In this document: positions 46,103-56,889 of the stretch, piece after piece
Layout: every line of letters begins with the position of its first letter
Numbering within the stretch: position 1 is the stretch's first letter
Position numbers and translations under genes: made by a program
Notes under the pieces: model-generated
What the model saw: the letters and a program-made list of their open reading frames with translations, nothing else
Databases searched by the model: none
Told to the model about the DNA's origin: nothing
Origin: Eutreptiella sp. 'Long Island Sound 2002'
Lineage: Eukaryota; Euglenozoa; Euglenophyceae; Eutreptiales; Eutreptiaceae
Direction of reading: 5' to 3'
NCBI GenBank assembly: GCA_964036045.1
Contig: OZ038392.1
Span: 29,461,755 to 29,525,754 of the forward strand
Length of the DNA: 64,000 bases

Positions 46103-49098
46103 CTTATGGTAGCAGAGGAGTACCTGCCCCCTACCGCCGCACTGGGGACTTGGGCCCTCATGAGCCATGCCCAAGGACGCACCGGGTGCAGATCGCGGAG
46201 TCCGTCGAGTCGACGCCGGACTGGGAAGCCCAAGAAGAGCGAAGATGCTCAGAACGGAGAGCCCTTGCAGGACATGGGCTAGACATGGAGGGCCTGGCCT
46301 CCATGTGTGAAAGGCAATGCCGCAAGGCTCGCGATCTCCGCTCCGCTGCGGAGAAGTTGGAGGAGACTGGCAGCAACGGCAGAGCTCGGCGCTACCGGAA
46401 GCGCGGGTCCCCAAAACCCGCGGCGGAAGCCAGGGCGATTGAGATGGATCCCAGACCGGTCAGGCTGTGGTCAGCCGCAGATTCCAAGGGGCACTCCGAG
46501 GGCTATCGGACAGCTTATGAGCACCCTTCGGAGTCGGAGGAGATGGCCAGACCGCCCACAAGGGCAAACACGGCCCCAGAACCCAGCCTGGAGCATGACG
46601 CCGAGGCGTTGGAGAGGCCTGCCAGAGCCAGAACGGCGCCTGTGGCCCGGCACACGGAGCCAACGCGGGATAGCATGGGCGACACACCCATGGCGGAGGA
46701 GTTCGAGGCGCCGGGAACCGTGGGATGTGCCGGATCTGGTGGAAAGCACGTTGAGTGCCACTGCGAGCACGTATCCTTCCTTATCAGCAAGTACCCAAAG
46801 ATGGGGATGGACGCCATCGTGCAGCACCTCGACCGCCTGGACAACGCGAAGGACGGTCTAGAGGAGGACGTCGCGGGGATCCTGGATGACCAGTCGGCAG
46901 CAGAGAGACACATGGCGGAGCTGCGAGCGGAACAGCACCGGTACCGGGAGCATCTGGAGCTGGCCCTGCAGAAGCAGCAGCGAGTGGTGGACAGCCTCCT
47001 CCACCTGGTGGAGGACATGTCGGGACGCCTGAGAAGGCTAGAGGAGTTACAACCCCTCGCCTCGGGTCCGGAGCTCCCGGCAAAGCCGGCCGCGGCAGAG
47101 CTGGTGGAGCGGGTTAAGACCCTCAGGAGCGCCATGGATAAACCCATGGGCGGCCCTGCAGAAGCACCTTACGCGCCTCCGCGTGTTGACCTGGGTGCGC
47201 TGCCGTTTGTTCCCATGTTCAGCGAATCCACAATGCTTGGGGAACACACGGCACCGGCTGGGTCCATGCGGGAAGGGCACGCAACCACGGACCCGAGGAG
47301 CCTGACGGTACAGATGTCCCATGCCGCCCAGGACCCACCGACCACTACGACTGCCCATGCAGTGTATGCGGAAGAGGAGATCCAGAGCCAGACCATGCAG
47401 GGGCGAACCATGGGAAGCGCTGACGGACATGGTCGAGGCCACCCAGGCGGAAACCTGTGGGTGAAGGACCCCAATACGGGGATATGGACAGCCGGTGGAG
47501 CAAGTCCTTCCCGCATTCCAAACCCCATGGGTTCAGGCCCAACTGGACCGCACTCCATGGAGGAGAGGGATGTACGGGGAGTGTACTCACACCCCCCGGC
47601 CACAGGTGGTATTCGTCTCGGTGGAGTGGTGGCTGCGGACGTCGGAGACGCCATCAGGATTGACGACCTCAGGGGAATCAAAATCTCCTATTACGATGGC
47701 AACCCCTCCAACCTGGATGACTTCATCCTGGATTGGGAGGACTTCGCCGAGGAGGTCGTCGGCGAGATGAAGGGAGCGCCAAGGGATAAGTGGGTATGTC
47801 GGACATTCCCACACAGGCTGGCGCAGGACCTGAAGGAGGAGCTCAGGGATCAGATCCGCGAGGGAGTGATCCAGACGGAGCAGGCATGCCTCCAGTGGCT
47901 GGAGGACGAAGAGCGAGTGGACGCCCCCAACCAGAAGTTGGAGGACTTGTGGTCCATTCCGCTGCCGCTGGAGCGCGGGGAACTGAGGGTCCGGGAATGG
48001 AATTGGTACATCCGCAAGTACCGAAGAAGCCTCAAGCTGGTGGAGGACTGGAATGAGGCCAGTGAGATCCGACACCTGCTGAAGGACGTCCTCCCCGGGC
48101 ACTGGAAGAGAAGAGTGGAGGATGAGGAGAAGAAAAGAGCAAAGAAGCGCGTGGCCGTACGGATCATGGCATCGGAGGACACCCACGCCGAAATAACGGA
48201 GTTTTTCCGGCGAAACCTCGGCGAGCCCAGCCGAATGTTGGGGTTGAAGAACGCCGTCTACGTGGAGGGATTCGGCGACACCATGGGGCAAAGGCTGATG
48301 CGCCTCAACAACGTGGAGTGGAGGCGCGGAGAACCGCTGAGGATGCAGGTCATCTTCGCCCGCATGAGCCTGGACGAGATCGTGAAGTACATCACAGTGG
48401 AGCTGAAGCTCAACGCCAAGAACGGGGCCCACGTGCAGGATCGACAAGGCCATGGACATCGAGGCCATCGAGAAGATCGCCACCAGCGAGAGGTCAAGGG
48501 GGACACGGTCAGCACCGCGGAGGAAGGGAGTGGAAGCGGCCAAGACCTCTGGACTGCGACCACCCAGGAGGATCATGAAGAAGCCCACTTCTTCGCGTTC
48601 GTAGCGCACAACATGAAGGAGAATGGGCAGGACAGGTCCAGGCGGAACCGCCTGGACCCCAGGACCAAGAACCGCAACGAACCGCGGAGGATCGGGAACC
48701 CGCCGCTCTCGTTCCGCGAGTACAGATCGCAGCACACCGGTTGCTGGGTCTGCTACGGCAAGGGGAACAACCATGCACATGACCACCGACATTGCAAGGT
48801 ATATGAGGAGGACAAGAAGACCTACTTCGCCGCCCATCCCGACAGGAAGCCCAAGGAGCAACGAATTGCCCATTGGAAGGCAAAGGGCGGAGACGGTGGT
48901 AAAGGCCAACGAAAGGGCCAAGGAAAAGGCGGAGGAAAAGGCTATGGTGGAGGACCCGGTCCAGACCGACGCGTGAGGTCGATCGAGGAGGTTGCTGAGG
49001 ATACGTTGAGGACGTTGGAGGAACTCAAAGCCCAGCAACGTGGTGGACAAAGTCTGAGCGGATCGCAGCAGGAGGGAGCTGCGGCAGGCCATGTCTAG
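46021..49098 (+). CDS. gag: Element D gag
   Basis: 1,025 aa from the ATG at 46021, which lies in the LTR; a GTG at 45964 extends the frame but is an unlikely start. The primer-binding site is translated (PYGSRG). Features: a basic N-terminus; a Cys/His motif (HVECHCEHVSFL) followed by a long coiled coil (about residues 255-345); a capsid-like domain (KISYYDGNPSNLDDFILDW and following helices, about 545-720); a zinc-knuckle-like CWVCYGKGNNHAHDHRHC near 920; and a Gly/Lys-rich tail. It ends in TAG with protease in the same frame. Confidence 0.87.
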   Translation: MQSLVRSRTMGVTGGRGIAGAGPGRDLPYGSRGVPAPYRRTGDLGPHEPCPRTHRVQIAESVESTPDWEAQEERRCSERRALAGHGLDMEGLASMCERQCRKARDLRSAAEKLEETGSNGRARRYRKRGSPKPAAEARAIEMDPRPVRLWSAADSKGHSEGYRTAYEHPSESEEMARPPTRANTAPEPSLEHDAEALERPARARTAPVARHTEPTRDSMGDTPMAEEFEAPGTVGCAGSGGKHVECHCEHVSFLISKYPKMGMDAIVQHLDRLDNAKDGLEEDVAGILDDQSAAERHMAELRAEQHRYREHLELALQKQQRVVDSLLHLVEDMSGRLRRLEELQPLASGPELPAKPAAAELVERVKTLRSAMDKPMGGPAEAPYAPPRVDLGALPFVPMFSESTMLGEHTAPAGSMREGHATTDPRSLTVQMSHAAQDPPTTTTAHAVYAEEEIQSQTMQGRTMGSADGHGRGHPGGNLWVKDPNTGIWTAGGASPSRIPNPMGSGPTGPHSMEERDVRGVYSHPPATGGIRLGGVVAADVGDAIRIDDLRGIKISYYDGNPSNLDDFILDWEDFAEEVVGEMKGAPRDKWVCRTFPHRLAQDLKEELRDQIREGVIQTEQACLQWLEDEERVDAPNQKLEDLWSIPLPLERGELRVREWNWYIRKYRRSLKLVEDWNEASEIRHLLKDVLPGHWKRRVEDEEKKRAKKRVAVRIMASEDTHAEITEFFRRNLGEPSRMLGLKNAVYVEGFGDTMGQRLMRLNNVEWRRGEPLRMQVIFARMSLDEIVKYITVELKLNAKNGAHVQDRQGHGHRGHREDRHQREVKGDTVSTAEEGSGSGQDLWTATTQEDHEEAHFFAFVAHNMKENGQDRSRRNRLDPRTKNRNEPRRIGNPPLSFREYRSQHTGCWVCYGKGNNHAHDHRHCKVYEEDKKTYFAAHPDRKPKEQRIAHWKAKGGDGGKGQRKGQGKGGGKGYGGGPGPDRRVRSIEEVAEDTLRTLEELKAQQRGGQSLSGSQQEGAAAGHV
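46107..46118 (+). other. Primer-binding site of element D (initiator Met tRNA)
   Basis: TGGTAGCAGAGG, identical to the site in B, four to seven bases after the LTR end and inside the gag frame. Confidence 0.8.
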
Positions 49099-49136
49099 AG
49101 GAGCCCCCACGGGAGTGGGACCTCGGAGGTCTCTCC
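49096..49136 (+). promoter_or_regulatory. Candidate UAG readthrough signal at the D gag-protease junction
   Basis: TAG at 49096-49098 is followed by AGG AGC C, close to TAG GGG AGC C in B. After seven bases, CCCAC (49106-49110) pairs with GTGGG (49115-49119), and GACCT pairs with AGGTC (about 49119-49131). The frame is open on both sides. Confidence 0.5.
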
Positions 49137-49899
49137 TCCGAAAATCAGTGGAATCCCAGAGAAAGCAAAGGCACATCGGGTGCCGAAGAAGGCTCCAGAA
49201 GAGCCAAAACCACTGAGTTTCGCCACTCCCAACCCCTGGAGCGCCCTTTCAAGGGAAGTTTATGTGGGCAAGGGACGTGGCAAGAAGGAAGGAGCGACCA
49301 CGGAGAGCCCCGTGGACGGACAGGACCAGCCCAAGATCTACACCATCCGTGACCATACCCTCGAAGTCCTGATGCACCCGGATGTGCTAGCGTTGCATGC
49401 CGTGAGAGTCGTCCATACACCGCATGGTGACGAGCGGCAGTTGCGCTTGAAGGTGCGTGTGCGGTGCGGACAAGAGGAGTTGGTGGTGGATGTTTTAGTG
49501 GATACGGGTGCCCAGGTGAGCCTGGTCCGGAGAGGGCTGTTCAAGGAGGAATCCTTGCAGCCCAGCCGTAGACCGGTACGGCTGAAGGTGGCCAATGGAG
49601 AGATTATGGGTGGTGGCACCCATGAGGCCACTATCAGTATGGAATTCTGGGAGCATGAGCGCTTGAACCGCCCTGATTTGGCGAAGAAAAGCACTCTATC
49701 CGGGAACTTCTATGTGGCCGACATTACACATTGGGATATGATCATGGGGTACGACTTCATGGTGGCAAATGCCATTGGAGCCCTTCCCCATCGTGCAACG
49801 CTGGTCCGGGAGGATGATGAATGCCTTACATGGCTGTCCACGAACTATGCATGCGGATCATCCCAATGGAATGCTGAGGAAGAGGATCAGATCGTCTGA
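49099..49899 (+). CDS. pro: Element D protease
   Basis: In frame with gag after the TAG. A retropepsin with VDVLVDTGAQVSLVRR and the later MIMGYDFMVANAIG strand. A TGA at 49897-49899 separates it from pol in the same frame; because it lies in a linker and its context (TGA-GCG) is ordinary, I read it as a lesion rather than a signal. Confidence 0.85.
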   Translation, partial: RSPHGSGTSEVSPPKISGIPEKAKAHRVPKKAPEEPKPLSFATPNPWSALSREVYVGKGRGKKEGATTESPVDGQDQPKIYTIRDHTLEVLMHPDVLALHAVRVVHTPHGDERQLRLKVRVRCGQEELVVDVLVDTGAQVSLVRRGLFKEESLQPSRRPVRLKVANGEIMGGGTHEATISMEFWEHERLNRPDLAKKSTLSGNFYVADITHWDMIMGYDFMVANAIGALPHRATLVREDDECLTWLSTNYACGSSQWNAEEEDQIV

Positions 49900-52800
49900 G
49901 CGGTGCAAGCTGTGGGTGCCAAGTCCAGAGGAGACCGCGGAGTTCAGCTCACGGAGTATGGTATGGCGCCGCAGATGTATGCCAGGATGATCAAGACGCT
50001 GGAAGCCGAAGCGCCTGAGACGATCGTCTTCGCTTCCCGGGATGCCCCACTTTTGCGGAACTGTAGGAGGCATTGGCATCGAGGAGACTCAGCCTGGCAC
50101 AGGCATTGGGGTTTGAAGGAGTGGGGGCCCATGTATTGGCATGGCTCCCTGGACAATACCAGACGTACGGTGGAGAAGATTGTCGCGGATAGGGCGAAGG
50201 GGATCCTGGTCATAACCGGCATAGGATCCACCCCATGTCCGCTGGAAGGTCTCAAGTCGACGCTGGACTCCATCACCCTGAACGAGATGTCATTCGGGCC
50301 AGAGCAGGAGTTGTTCATCGACGCCAAGGGTGTATCAATGCCCTCCCCGGGTCAAGCGTGGGGTACCAAGGCTTTCCTGGTGGATGGGGCGCAAGCCCAG
50401 CCCACGGGTGATGAAGCATTCATCCGTAGAGTTGAGGCGGTGCCCATGCGGGTCATGTTTGAGCCCAAGGAGGGGAGGGATCAGCCAGTTGATGGCATTG
50501 ACATCCCGTCCCACTCCGAGATCGACGACGTCGTCAACTACATGCGGATGGGGATGCATGATCGTGTGGCAGCCAAGAAGAGGCGGGCCATGGTCACATC
50601 TCCGCATTGGTGGGAGGACAAGATGTTGGTCACCGGCAAGTACGAGAAGGATGAGTTCGTGGCGAGGGTCATGAATCACATCGCGGACCAATATGTTGGT
50701 CCGGCTGGGTCGGACCCGCCGACGTGGGATTTTCCAAGAATGGGGGCCGATAGCGACAAGAACCAGCCCGATGCCGCAAAATTCCGAAGATCATTGGTGG
50801 GAAGCGCGCCCCACGACGATGAAGACGGCATATCGGACGAGGAGAAGTCAGACTCGGACCCGGAAGAGGCCTATACCGCAGTGCGGTTGGTTGTATCGAT
50901 ACCGAAGCAAGCGGCTGAAGAGGCCCAGGAGAACCCGAAGGTCGACGAGCTGAAGGAGAGGTTGATCAATGCCTATCCGCGGCTATTCAGTGGCGTCGCC
51001 AACAAGAACCCTCCACAGCGTGGGAGGTTTGGCACAGCGAAGATCAAGCTGAAACCGAACCCCAAGATCTATCGTCATCGGGAGTACCAACTTCAGGGCG
51101 ATCGGGCCGAGGCCATGAAGAAGTTGTTGGCCGAGTTCATTGAGCGGGGCTGGATCGAACCCTCCGACAGTGAGTGGGCCAGCCCAGCCTTTATCGTGCC
51201 CAAGAAGGAGAAGGGCGAGTGGAGGTTGGTGGTGGATTACAGGGGTTTGAACGAGCAAACCAAGCACGACTCGTACTCGCTTCCTCTGATGGACACCATC
51301 CTCCAAAAACAACAGAAAAAGCGGATCTTCACGGTGTTAGACCTGAAACACGGCTATCACAAGATGCCGCTACACCCGGACTCCAAGCCCTGCACAGCGA
51401 TGTCGACGCCACTGGGGCCCATGCAGTGGAAAGTGGTGCCTATGGGCGCCAAGAATGGCAACGCCGCTTTCCAGCGCATGATGGAGGACCTACTCGGTCC
51501 TGTCCGGGACTGTGCCGATACCCTTGTGGATGATATCATCATCGTGTCTGGCATGGAGAACATGACTGAGGACGAGCTCATCGAAGCGCATGAGAAGGAT
51601 CTGCGCCGAGTGCTGAGCGAGCTGGACAAGCACAACATGGTCCGCAAGCCCACCAAAGCCTCACTCTTCATTAAGGAAGTGGAGTTCGCGGGTCACGTGG
51701 TTGGTCACGGGCAACGCCGTCCCATGCCTGGGAAGCTGGCGTCCCTGCACCACTGGGAAAAGCCCCAGACAATCAGCGAACTCCGATCCTTCATGGGGTT
51801 CTGCAACTACTATTCGGGCTATGTCCGGATGTATGCGGAACTGTCGGGGCCGCTGCACAAGATGCTGCAGGTGGGTAAGTTCGATGGCCGGAAGGGGAGC
51901 AAGAAGAAGCTGGCCTGGACCCCTGAGGCCGAAGATGCGTTCAGCCGCCTGAAGGAGCGACTCCTGGGGCAGCTGGGGCTATTCCTGGTGGACCCGGACA
52001 AGGGATTCGTGCTACGGACGGACGCCTCGGACTATGCTGTAGGGGCAGTACTCGAGCAGGTCCGGGACGACGGGTCGCACGTACCCGTGGCATTTTGGAG
52101 CCGGATCCTGGCCGAGGGCCGACGTCGAACCTGGACCGCGAGGGAGAAGGAGACGTACGCCATTGTTTGTGCGCTCAGGAAGTGGTCTGGCCACATCGGA
52201 TTGCAACTGGTGGTGGTTTGTACGGACCATCAGTCCTTGCAGAGCTGGCACAAGGAGCACGTCGACACCCCCTCGAGACCGGCGGCAAGGAGGGCCCGAT
52301 GGCATGAGACGTTCGCCAAGTTCGACCTCAGCGTCGTATACGTCCCGGGGAAGGACAACACTGTGGCAGATTGCCTCAGTCGATGCGCCTACCCCGCGGG
52401 CAAGGCTTGGATGGACGTATCCAGCCATGGGAACGCCGAGGAGACCGAGGAGGCCAAGCGCATCATCGAGATGGAGAAGGCCATGGAGCAAGAGGGGGTC
52501 AAGTGCTTTGTGGTGATGGCAAACCGTATGGATCTGGCCAAGCTCCGGGGAGCCCGCGTCCAAGCTATTCCAGAGGAAACCCTTGAGCAATGGATGGTGG
52601 CCCCTGTAGAGGTAGTCAGGTCGGTGCTCACGGAGGACTGGTCGGATGACTATGCGGCATCCGAGCCCTGGAGCAAGTACTGGAATGCCGTGAGCGCCCA
52701 GTCGGACGACGAATGGCCTGAGGGCTTGACCGAGGATGGGGACAAACTGTTCCTCAAGGACAAGCTATTGGTCCCTGAGAACCGAATGGAGGAGCTCATT

Positions 52801-54045
52801 GACCACTGGCATAACGCCCAGCTCATGCATCCTGGTCGGGACAAGATGCAGCAGGACCTGGAGTGGCGCTTCAAGTTCCCACTGGGGTACTACGCCCTCC
52901 TGGACAAGTACTGCAGCGACTGCGCCGTGTGTAGGGCCACGAAGAGCCCCAACCATTCCACAGCGGGCAACCCGGTGTATATGGCTATACCGGAGGCCCC
53001 TATGCGGTCCGTGGCCATGGATGTGTTCGCCATGCCGGAGGTCACCGTGGAAGGAGAGACCTACAACTGTGTCATCCTGGCGGTGGACAGGCACAGCGGG
53101 TATATCGTGGCAGTCCCGGGCAAGAAGTCCAAGAAGAAGGACAAGAAGGACAAGCATGGGGTGGGTCTTCAGGCCAAGACCGTCGCCAACGCCATGATCA
53201 GGCATTGGCTGACGATTTTTGATGTCCTAGCTGTCATCTGCAGCGATCGGGGCAGTCAATTTGTGGGGACGTGGTTCAAGACGATGTGCAAGCACATGGG
53301 GACTCGGCACGCCAAGACCGTGGCGTACCACAGCCGGTCGAATGGCCGGGCTGAGGTGGCCGGGCGGCAGATGTTCGAAAAGTTCCGCCAGCTGCACATT
53401 GACGAACCGGGCCGGAATCGGTATAATTCGCTGTGGAGAGTGCTCCAGGCGTACCACGACCTTCCGGGGCCCACTGGACTGTCGCCCCATCGTATCCTGT
53501 TCCTACGGGATCGAGTGTCACGCACTCTCCTGTGGTTGAACCATGGCAAAGTGGCCCGGGATGCGAACGCTATGATGGCTGAGGCGGACGACACGGCGGC
53601 CAAGGTGTGCAAAGCACTTCAGGATGAGCATGAGAAGAGGGCCAAGTACTTCAAGCAGGGAAAGGTCCAGAAATATGCTCTCCAAGACACCGTACGGGTG
53701 CAGCGGCACCACAAGGATGTCCTGTCCAGGCATCGGCAGGCGTCTTGGTATGTGCCGGGGGTAATCGTGCGGAAGGTCGGGCAGGATGTGTATGCGGTTC
53801 GTGTGGGGGATAACAAGATCCTGGACCGCGACCATACCCAGCTTCGTCCCCGAGCACAAGACCTCAGCAGACGTCCCGTCACCTTCGAGTTCACAGACGG
53901 AGATCTGGACTCGGATGACGAGGGTGAGGACGACGACTTCACCGCCGAGAGGATCCTGACGGACAAGCCGGACCCGGGGACGCCTGGGGGGAGGCTTTAC
54001 AAGGTCCGTTGGAAGGGATTTGCCGCATCCGGGGATTCGTGGTAG
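49900..54045 (+). CDS. pol: Element D pol: methyltransferase-like domain, RT, RNase H, integrase, chromodomain start
   Basis: 1,380 codons. Residues about 40-163 match the methyltransferase-like domain of B (IVFASRDAP, WHGSLDNTRRTVEKIV, KAFLVDGA), with HGSL (50140-50151) where B has NPPF. An acidic linker follows. RT: WRLVVDYRGLNEQTK, FTVLDLKHGYHKMPL, VVPMGAKNGNAAFQ, and LVDD (51523-51534) in place of YxDD. RNase H: VLRTDASDYAVGAVLEQ, VVCTDHQSLQSW. Integrase: HH/CC zinc segment, DDE core (AMDVFAM, CSDRGSQF, NGRAEVAGR). The chromodomain begins (LYKVRWKGF) and is cut by a TAG in place of the Glu of WEP. Confidence 0.92.
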   Translation, partial: AVQAVGAKSRGDRGVQLTEYGMAPQMYARMIKTLEAEAPETIVFASRDAPLLRNCRRHWHRGDSAWHRHWGLKEWGPMYWHGSLDNTRRTVEKIVADRAKGILVITGIGSTPCPLEGLKSTLDSITLNEMSFGPEQELFIDAKGVSMPSPGQAWGTKAFLVDGAQAQPTGDEAFIRRVEAVPMRVMFEPKEGRDQPVDGIDIPSHSEIDDVVNYMRMGMHDRVAAKKRRAMVTSPHWWEDKMLVTGKYEKDEFVARVMNHIADQYVGPAGSDPPTWDFPRMGADSDKNQPDAAKFRRSLVGSAPHDDEDGISDEEKSDSDPEEAYTAVRLVVSIPKQAAEEAQENPKVDELKERLINAYPRLFSGVANKNPPQRGRFGTAKIKLKPNPKIYRHREYQLQGDRAEAMKKLLAEFIERGWIEPSDSEWASPAFIVPKKEKGEWRLVVDYRGLNEQTKHDSYSLPLMDTILQKQQKKRIFTVLDLKHGYHKMPLHPDSKPCTAMSTPLGPMQWKVVPMGAKNGNAAFQRMMEDLLGPVRDCADTLVDDIIIVSGMENMTEDELIEAHEKDLRRVLSELDKHNMVRKPTKASLFIKEVEFAGHVVGHGQRRPMPGKLASLHHWEKPQTISELRSFMGFCNYYSGYVRMYAELSGPLHKMLQVGKFDGRKGSKKKLAWTPEAEDAFSRLKERLLGQLGLFLVDPDKGFVLRTDASDYAVGAVLEQVRDDGSHVPVAFWSRILAEGRRRTWTAREKETYAIVCALRKWSGHIGLQLVVVCTDHQSLQSWHKEHVDTPSRPAARRARWHETFAKFDLSVVYVPGKDNTVADCLSRCAYPAGKAWMDVSSHGNAEETEEAKRIIEMEKAMEQEGVKCFVVMANRMDLAKLRGARVQAIPEETLEQWMVAPVEVVRSVLTEDWSDDYAASEPWSKYWNAVSAQSDDEWPEGLTEDGDKLFLKDKLLVPENRMEELIDHWHNAQLMHPGRDKMQQDLEWRFKFPLGYYALLDKYCSDCAVCRATKSPNHSTAGNPVYMAIPEAPMRSVAMDVFAMPEVTVEGETYNCVILAVDRHSGYIVAVPGKKSKKKDKKDKHGVGLQAKTVANAMIRHWLTIFDVLAVICSDRGSQFVGTWFKTMCKHMGTRHAKTVAYHSRSNGRAEVAGRQMFEKFRQLHIDEPGRNRYNSLWRVLQAYHDLPGPTGLSPHRILFLRDRVSRTLLWLNHGKVARDANAMMAEADDTAAKVCKALQDEHEKRAKYFKQGKVQKYALQDTVRVQRHHKDVLSRHRQASWYVPGVIVRKVGQDVYAVRVGDNKILDRDHTQLRPRAQDLSRRPVTFEFTDGDLDSDDEGEDDDFTAERILTDKPDPGTPGGRLYKVRWKGFAASGDSW

Positions 54046-54165
54046 CCTCCGAGCAGCTTTGTGCCGAGGTACACCACGGTCTGGATGGAGTATCTGAAGA
54101 AAAAGAACATTTGTTTGGATGTCAAGGACGTGTTGGTCCACTTTGTGGCTGCAGTAGCACCGTAA
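54046..54165 (+). pseudogene. Rest of the D chromodomain after an in-frame TAG
   Basis: The same frame continues 39 codons (FVPRYTTVWMEYLKKK) to a TAA at 54163-54165. Chromodomains need the Glu-Pro turn lost to the TAG, so targeting is probably impaired. Confidence 0.7.
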
Positions 54166-54557
54166 TGGATCCCCCTTGGCATTTTTGTTTGTTTTTGTGC
54201 TTGTGAGACGGGTCAGGGCATTCATCCGGGGATTTTTGGGACTTGATTGGCCATATACCCCCTTCACTCGATCTCCACATATATATTTCATTGTGGTATA
54301 CTTATTTAGGTCGACCGACGACGTTTCTCTATCTTTGATCCCCTTGGTCCATGTTGTAGATCAAGAGGAGACCAGATATGGCGTAGGGCACCGATTATGA
54401 GTGTCCTCACCCCTCCCTTGGGGCATGGGGGACGCCTACGACGTGTGTGGGGCCTCCATGTGTCCTTGGGACATGGGGGGGGGTTTGGAGCCCATTGGGG
54501 TCCTCCAGTCCTCTCTTCAATGACTTCCGAGCGGATACAACGCTCTGAGAAGGGGGG
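54166..54557 (+). other. D 3' UTR and polypurine tract
   Basis: 392 bp with no gene. It ends with AGAAGGGGGG (54548-54557) directly before TGAAGCAGG, the likely LTR start. Confidence 0.75.
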
Positions 54558-56889
54558 TGAAGCAGGTTCGGACCCCCGTGGCCATCTTTGGGTCACTTGG
54601 GGTGTGTATCTATGTGCCGGCAAGCCGCCATTGGCTGATATCATACTCTCCCATCCACCTGACCTAACCTGATGTGATAGTGTGATAGGTTTGGCCATTC
54701 CAGCTATGAGCGGCCATAGTCAGTACCGAGGCGCCGCCAGCTGAGATTTATATATCAGAATATCAGGAATCAACAGGGTTTTTTTATCATAAAGTTTCCG
54801 TAATTTTTCCGCCTTCCGTTCTGATTTTCAATGTATCGGCGACTGTCAGTTGGCTCGCGATTTTGCGGTAACCGATTGGTTAACTGTTATTTACAGATAT
54901 TTTGGCGGAAACCCCGCTGAAGGGTCGGATTTCATCAGTAAAGGGTTCGTCGCTTCCGCATTTTTCATATTATACACTCGCAAAATTAATCCGATTTTTT
55001 CAGACTTTCAGAATCGGATTTTCGACTTCGACATCGCCGCACTTGATATGATGAATCTCGAGTGGTCATACATTTTTCCCCAATCACGAATCAACCTTCC
55101 TTTTGTTGTGCCCTTCATTTTGCTTGGAGATATAGTAGAAACAAAAGTGATTTCTGAGGCCACTTTGAAGAATCATATCTCCGGCTCACGGCGGGGAAGA
55201 TCAATTGTATGAATTGGGTTGAAACCGCCTTGGTCTCAACTTAATTTAGGAAGCATCAAACGCCTTTGGTGTGTACACATGTTTGGTTTAGCAAGGGATA
55301 ATCGTCAAGAGGGTAGAAAGTGATATATAACTCTTGGACCGTGCAACCGAATATTTTAATGCGACTTTCGAGTGTACCGCATGAGTGTTGGTGTTGCATA
55401 GAAACTTTCCTTGGGTTCCTACGTATTTTTAACGTGTAGTTATGTCCATGGAGGGGCATGGCATATCATGGTGGGAGCCACTTTTTGAGGGTATGTGTTA
55501 TATGCATGGTATGTGCTTCGATATGCTCGCGCCCATGTTATATATCTCCGTTTGTAGGGAGATATATGGAGTCATACGTGGCAAGGGCTTCGCCCATGTC
55601 CCAATGGTGAGCTCCATAGCGCTAGACTAAGTCTACCGCTCATATAGTGCATGTGGGAGGGCTTACGGAGCGACCCACAAGCGCCACTATCAATTTTCCC
55701 ATTTTCATGGTGCGTGTTGGGAGGAGGTTCGAAGGTGTCCCTATGCGTCCATGTGGGGATCCAAGTGAGGGATTGTTTGGAAATGGTCCCAAGCAATTGT
55801 GTTTTGAATCATATGTTGATACCATGGGTGAGCGAAGTTATATACTATTGTAATTATCTTGAATTTGGCATTATTTGCATGTTTTTGACCTCATTTTATG
55901 CTCATTTTTGTGTTCTATGTGCTCAACTGGTCGGCTAACAGTAAAGTGCCTAGAGATCCGTGAACTATGGTATGTTGCTTAAATGTTGGCATATGCTTCG
56001 GTGTTGTACCTCACCATATGCCGGATCGCGTGGTCACTTTGGCTTGGCACACGAGGCCTCACAAAATTAGGTCTCAAATTCATGAGTTGACTTGTAAAGC
56101 ATGTCATGTACATAACCGGAGGGGTTTCGGAGCCAATGATGGGATATTCTTGGGTATCGACCTTTGATCTATATAACCCTTGTATATTACTTTCCGGTTT
56201 AACACATGCATGGAGCATATGAACATTTGCCGTATGCATTTTTGAGTATACAATTGATTTTGGGCATAATGGTGTGATTTGCCTGATTTTACCATGTTGT
56301 GAGGTCATCTTCATGGGGCAGTTCTCCAAGCCCAATCGACTCCAAGTCCAACCAAGCTTATGTCAGGGTAGGGCATGGTCCTGAGTGCCACTCTAGGCCA
56401 TGACACGCCACCTCCCCTATTGGGCTAGGATTTAGAGACTTGGGAGTGAACACATTTTTGGGGTTTGTGTAGTGACTTTTGACACATGGCATTTAGTCAT
56501 CTTATTTGACTGGGTTCAGGGCATCATGTTGGCGAGTCAAGGGAAGGTCTTGAGTCCAGGGAATGAGGGGTCTATGGCTGTGAATGTGTACGTTTCCATC
56601 TTTTTCCAACTTTGCTTTATTTGTGTTCATATGCCAATTTCAGGGCTTCCTTTTTGGGTGTAATTCTTGTACATGCCCGCCACCGTGAGACGACCGGTGT
56701 GCTGAACGGAAGCCCGCAGTGTGGATTTGGATTTGGATTTGGATTTGCATTGTGCTTGGTGCTGCTAGGGATCTGTGTGAAGGAGCGATTTTTACTATTT
56801 TTTTGTGATGCAGAGCCTGGTGAGGAGCAGGACCATGGGAGTGACGGGTGGAAGGGGTATAGCAGGAGCCGGTCCTGGTAGGGACCTTC
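54558..56889 (+). repeat. 3' LTR of element D (complete copy)
   Basis: About 2.33 kb. Its end is fixed by comparison with the 5' LTR, where the sequence after GGGACCTTC diverges just before the primer-binding site. It contains the gag ATG (56808) and first 27 codons. Near 56724 a TTTGGA microsatellite is longer than in the 5' LTR. Left of 56412 it matches 19041-20889. Confidence 0.85.

Larger units (their letters stand above)
19041..56889 (+). mobile_element. Element D: chromodomain Ty3/gypsy element nested in C/E
   Basis: LTR copies bound it: 19041-20889 (left piece of the 5' LTR), 44275-46102 (right piece of the 5' LTR) and 54558-56889 (complete 3' LTR, about 2.33 kb). Gag-pro-pol spans 46021-54165 in one reading frame with three in-frame stops. 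A primer-binding site (46107) and polypurine tract (54548-54557) are present. The 5' LTR is split by the 20890-44274 insertion. Copies 1 and 2 share many variants against copy 3, which supports their being one LTR that was later duplicated in part. The exact target duplication of D in C/E could not be read. Confidence 0.8.
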
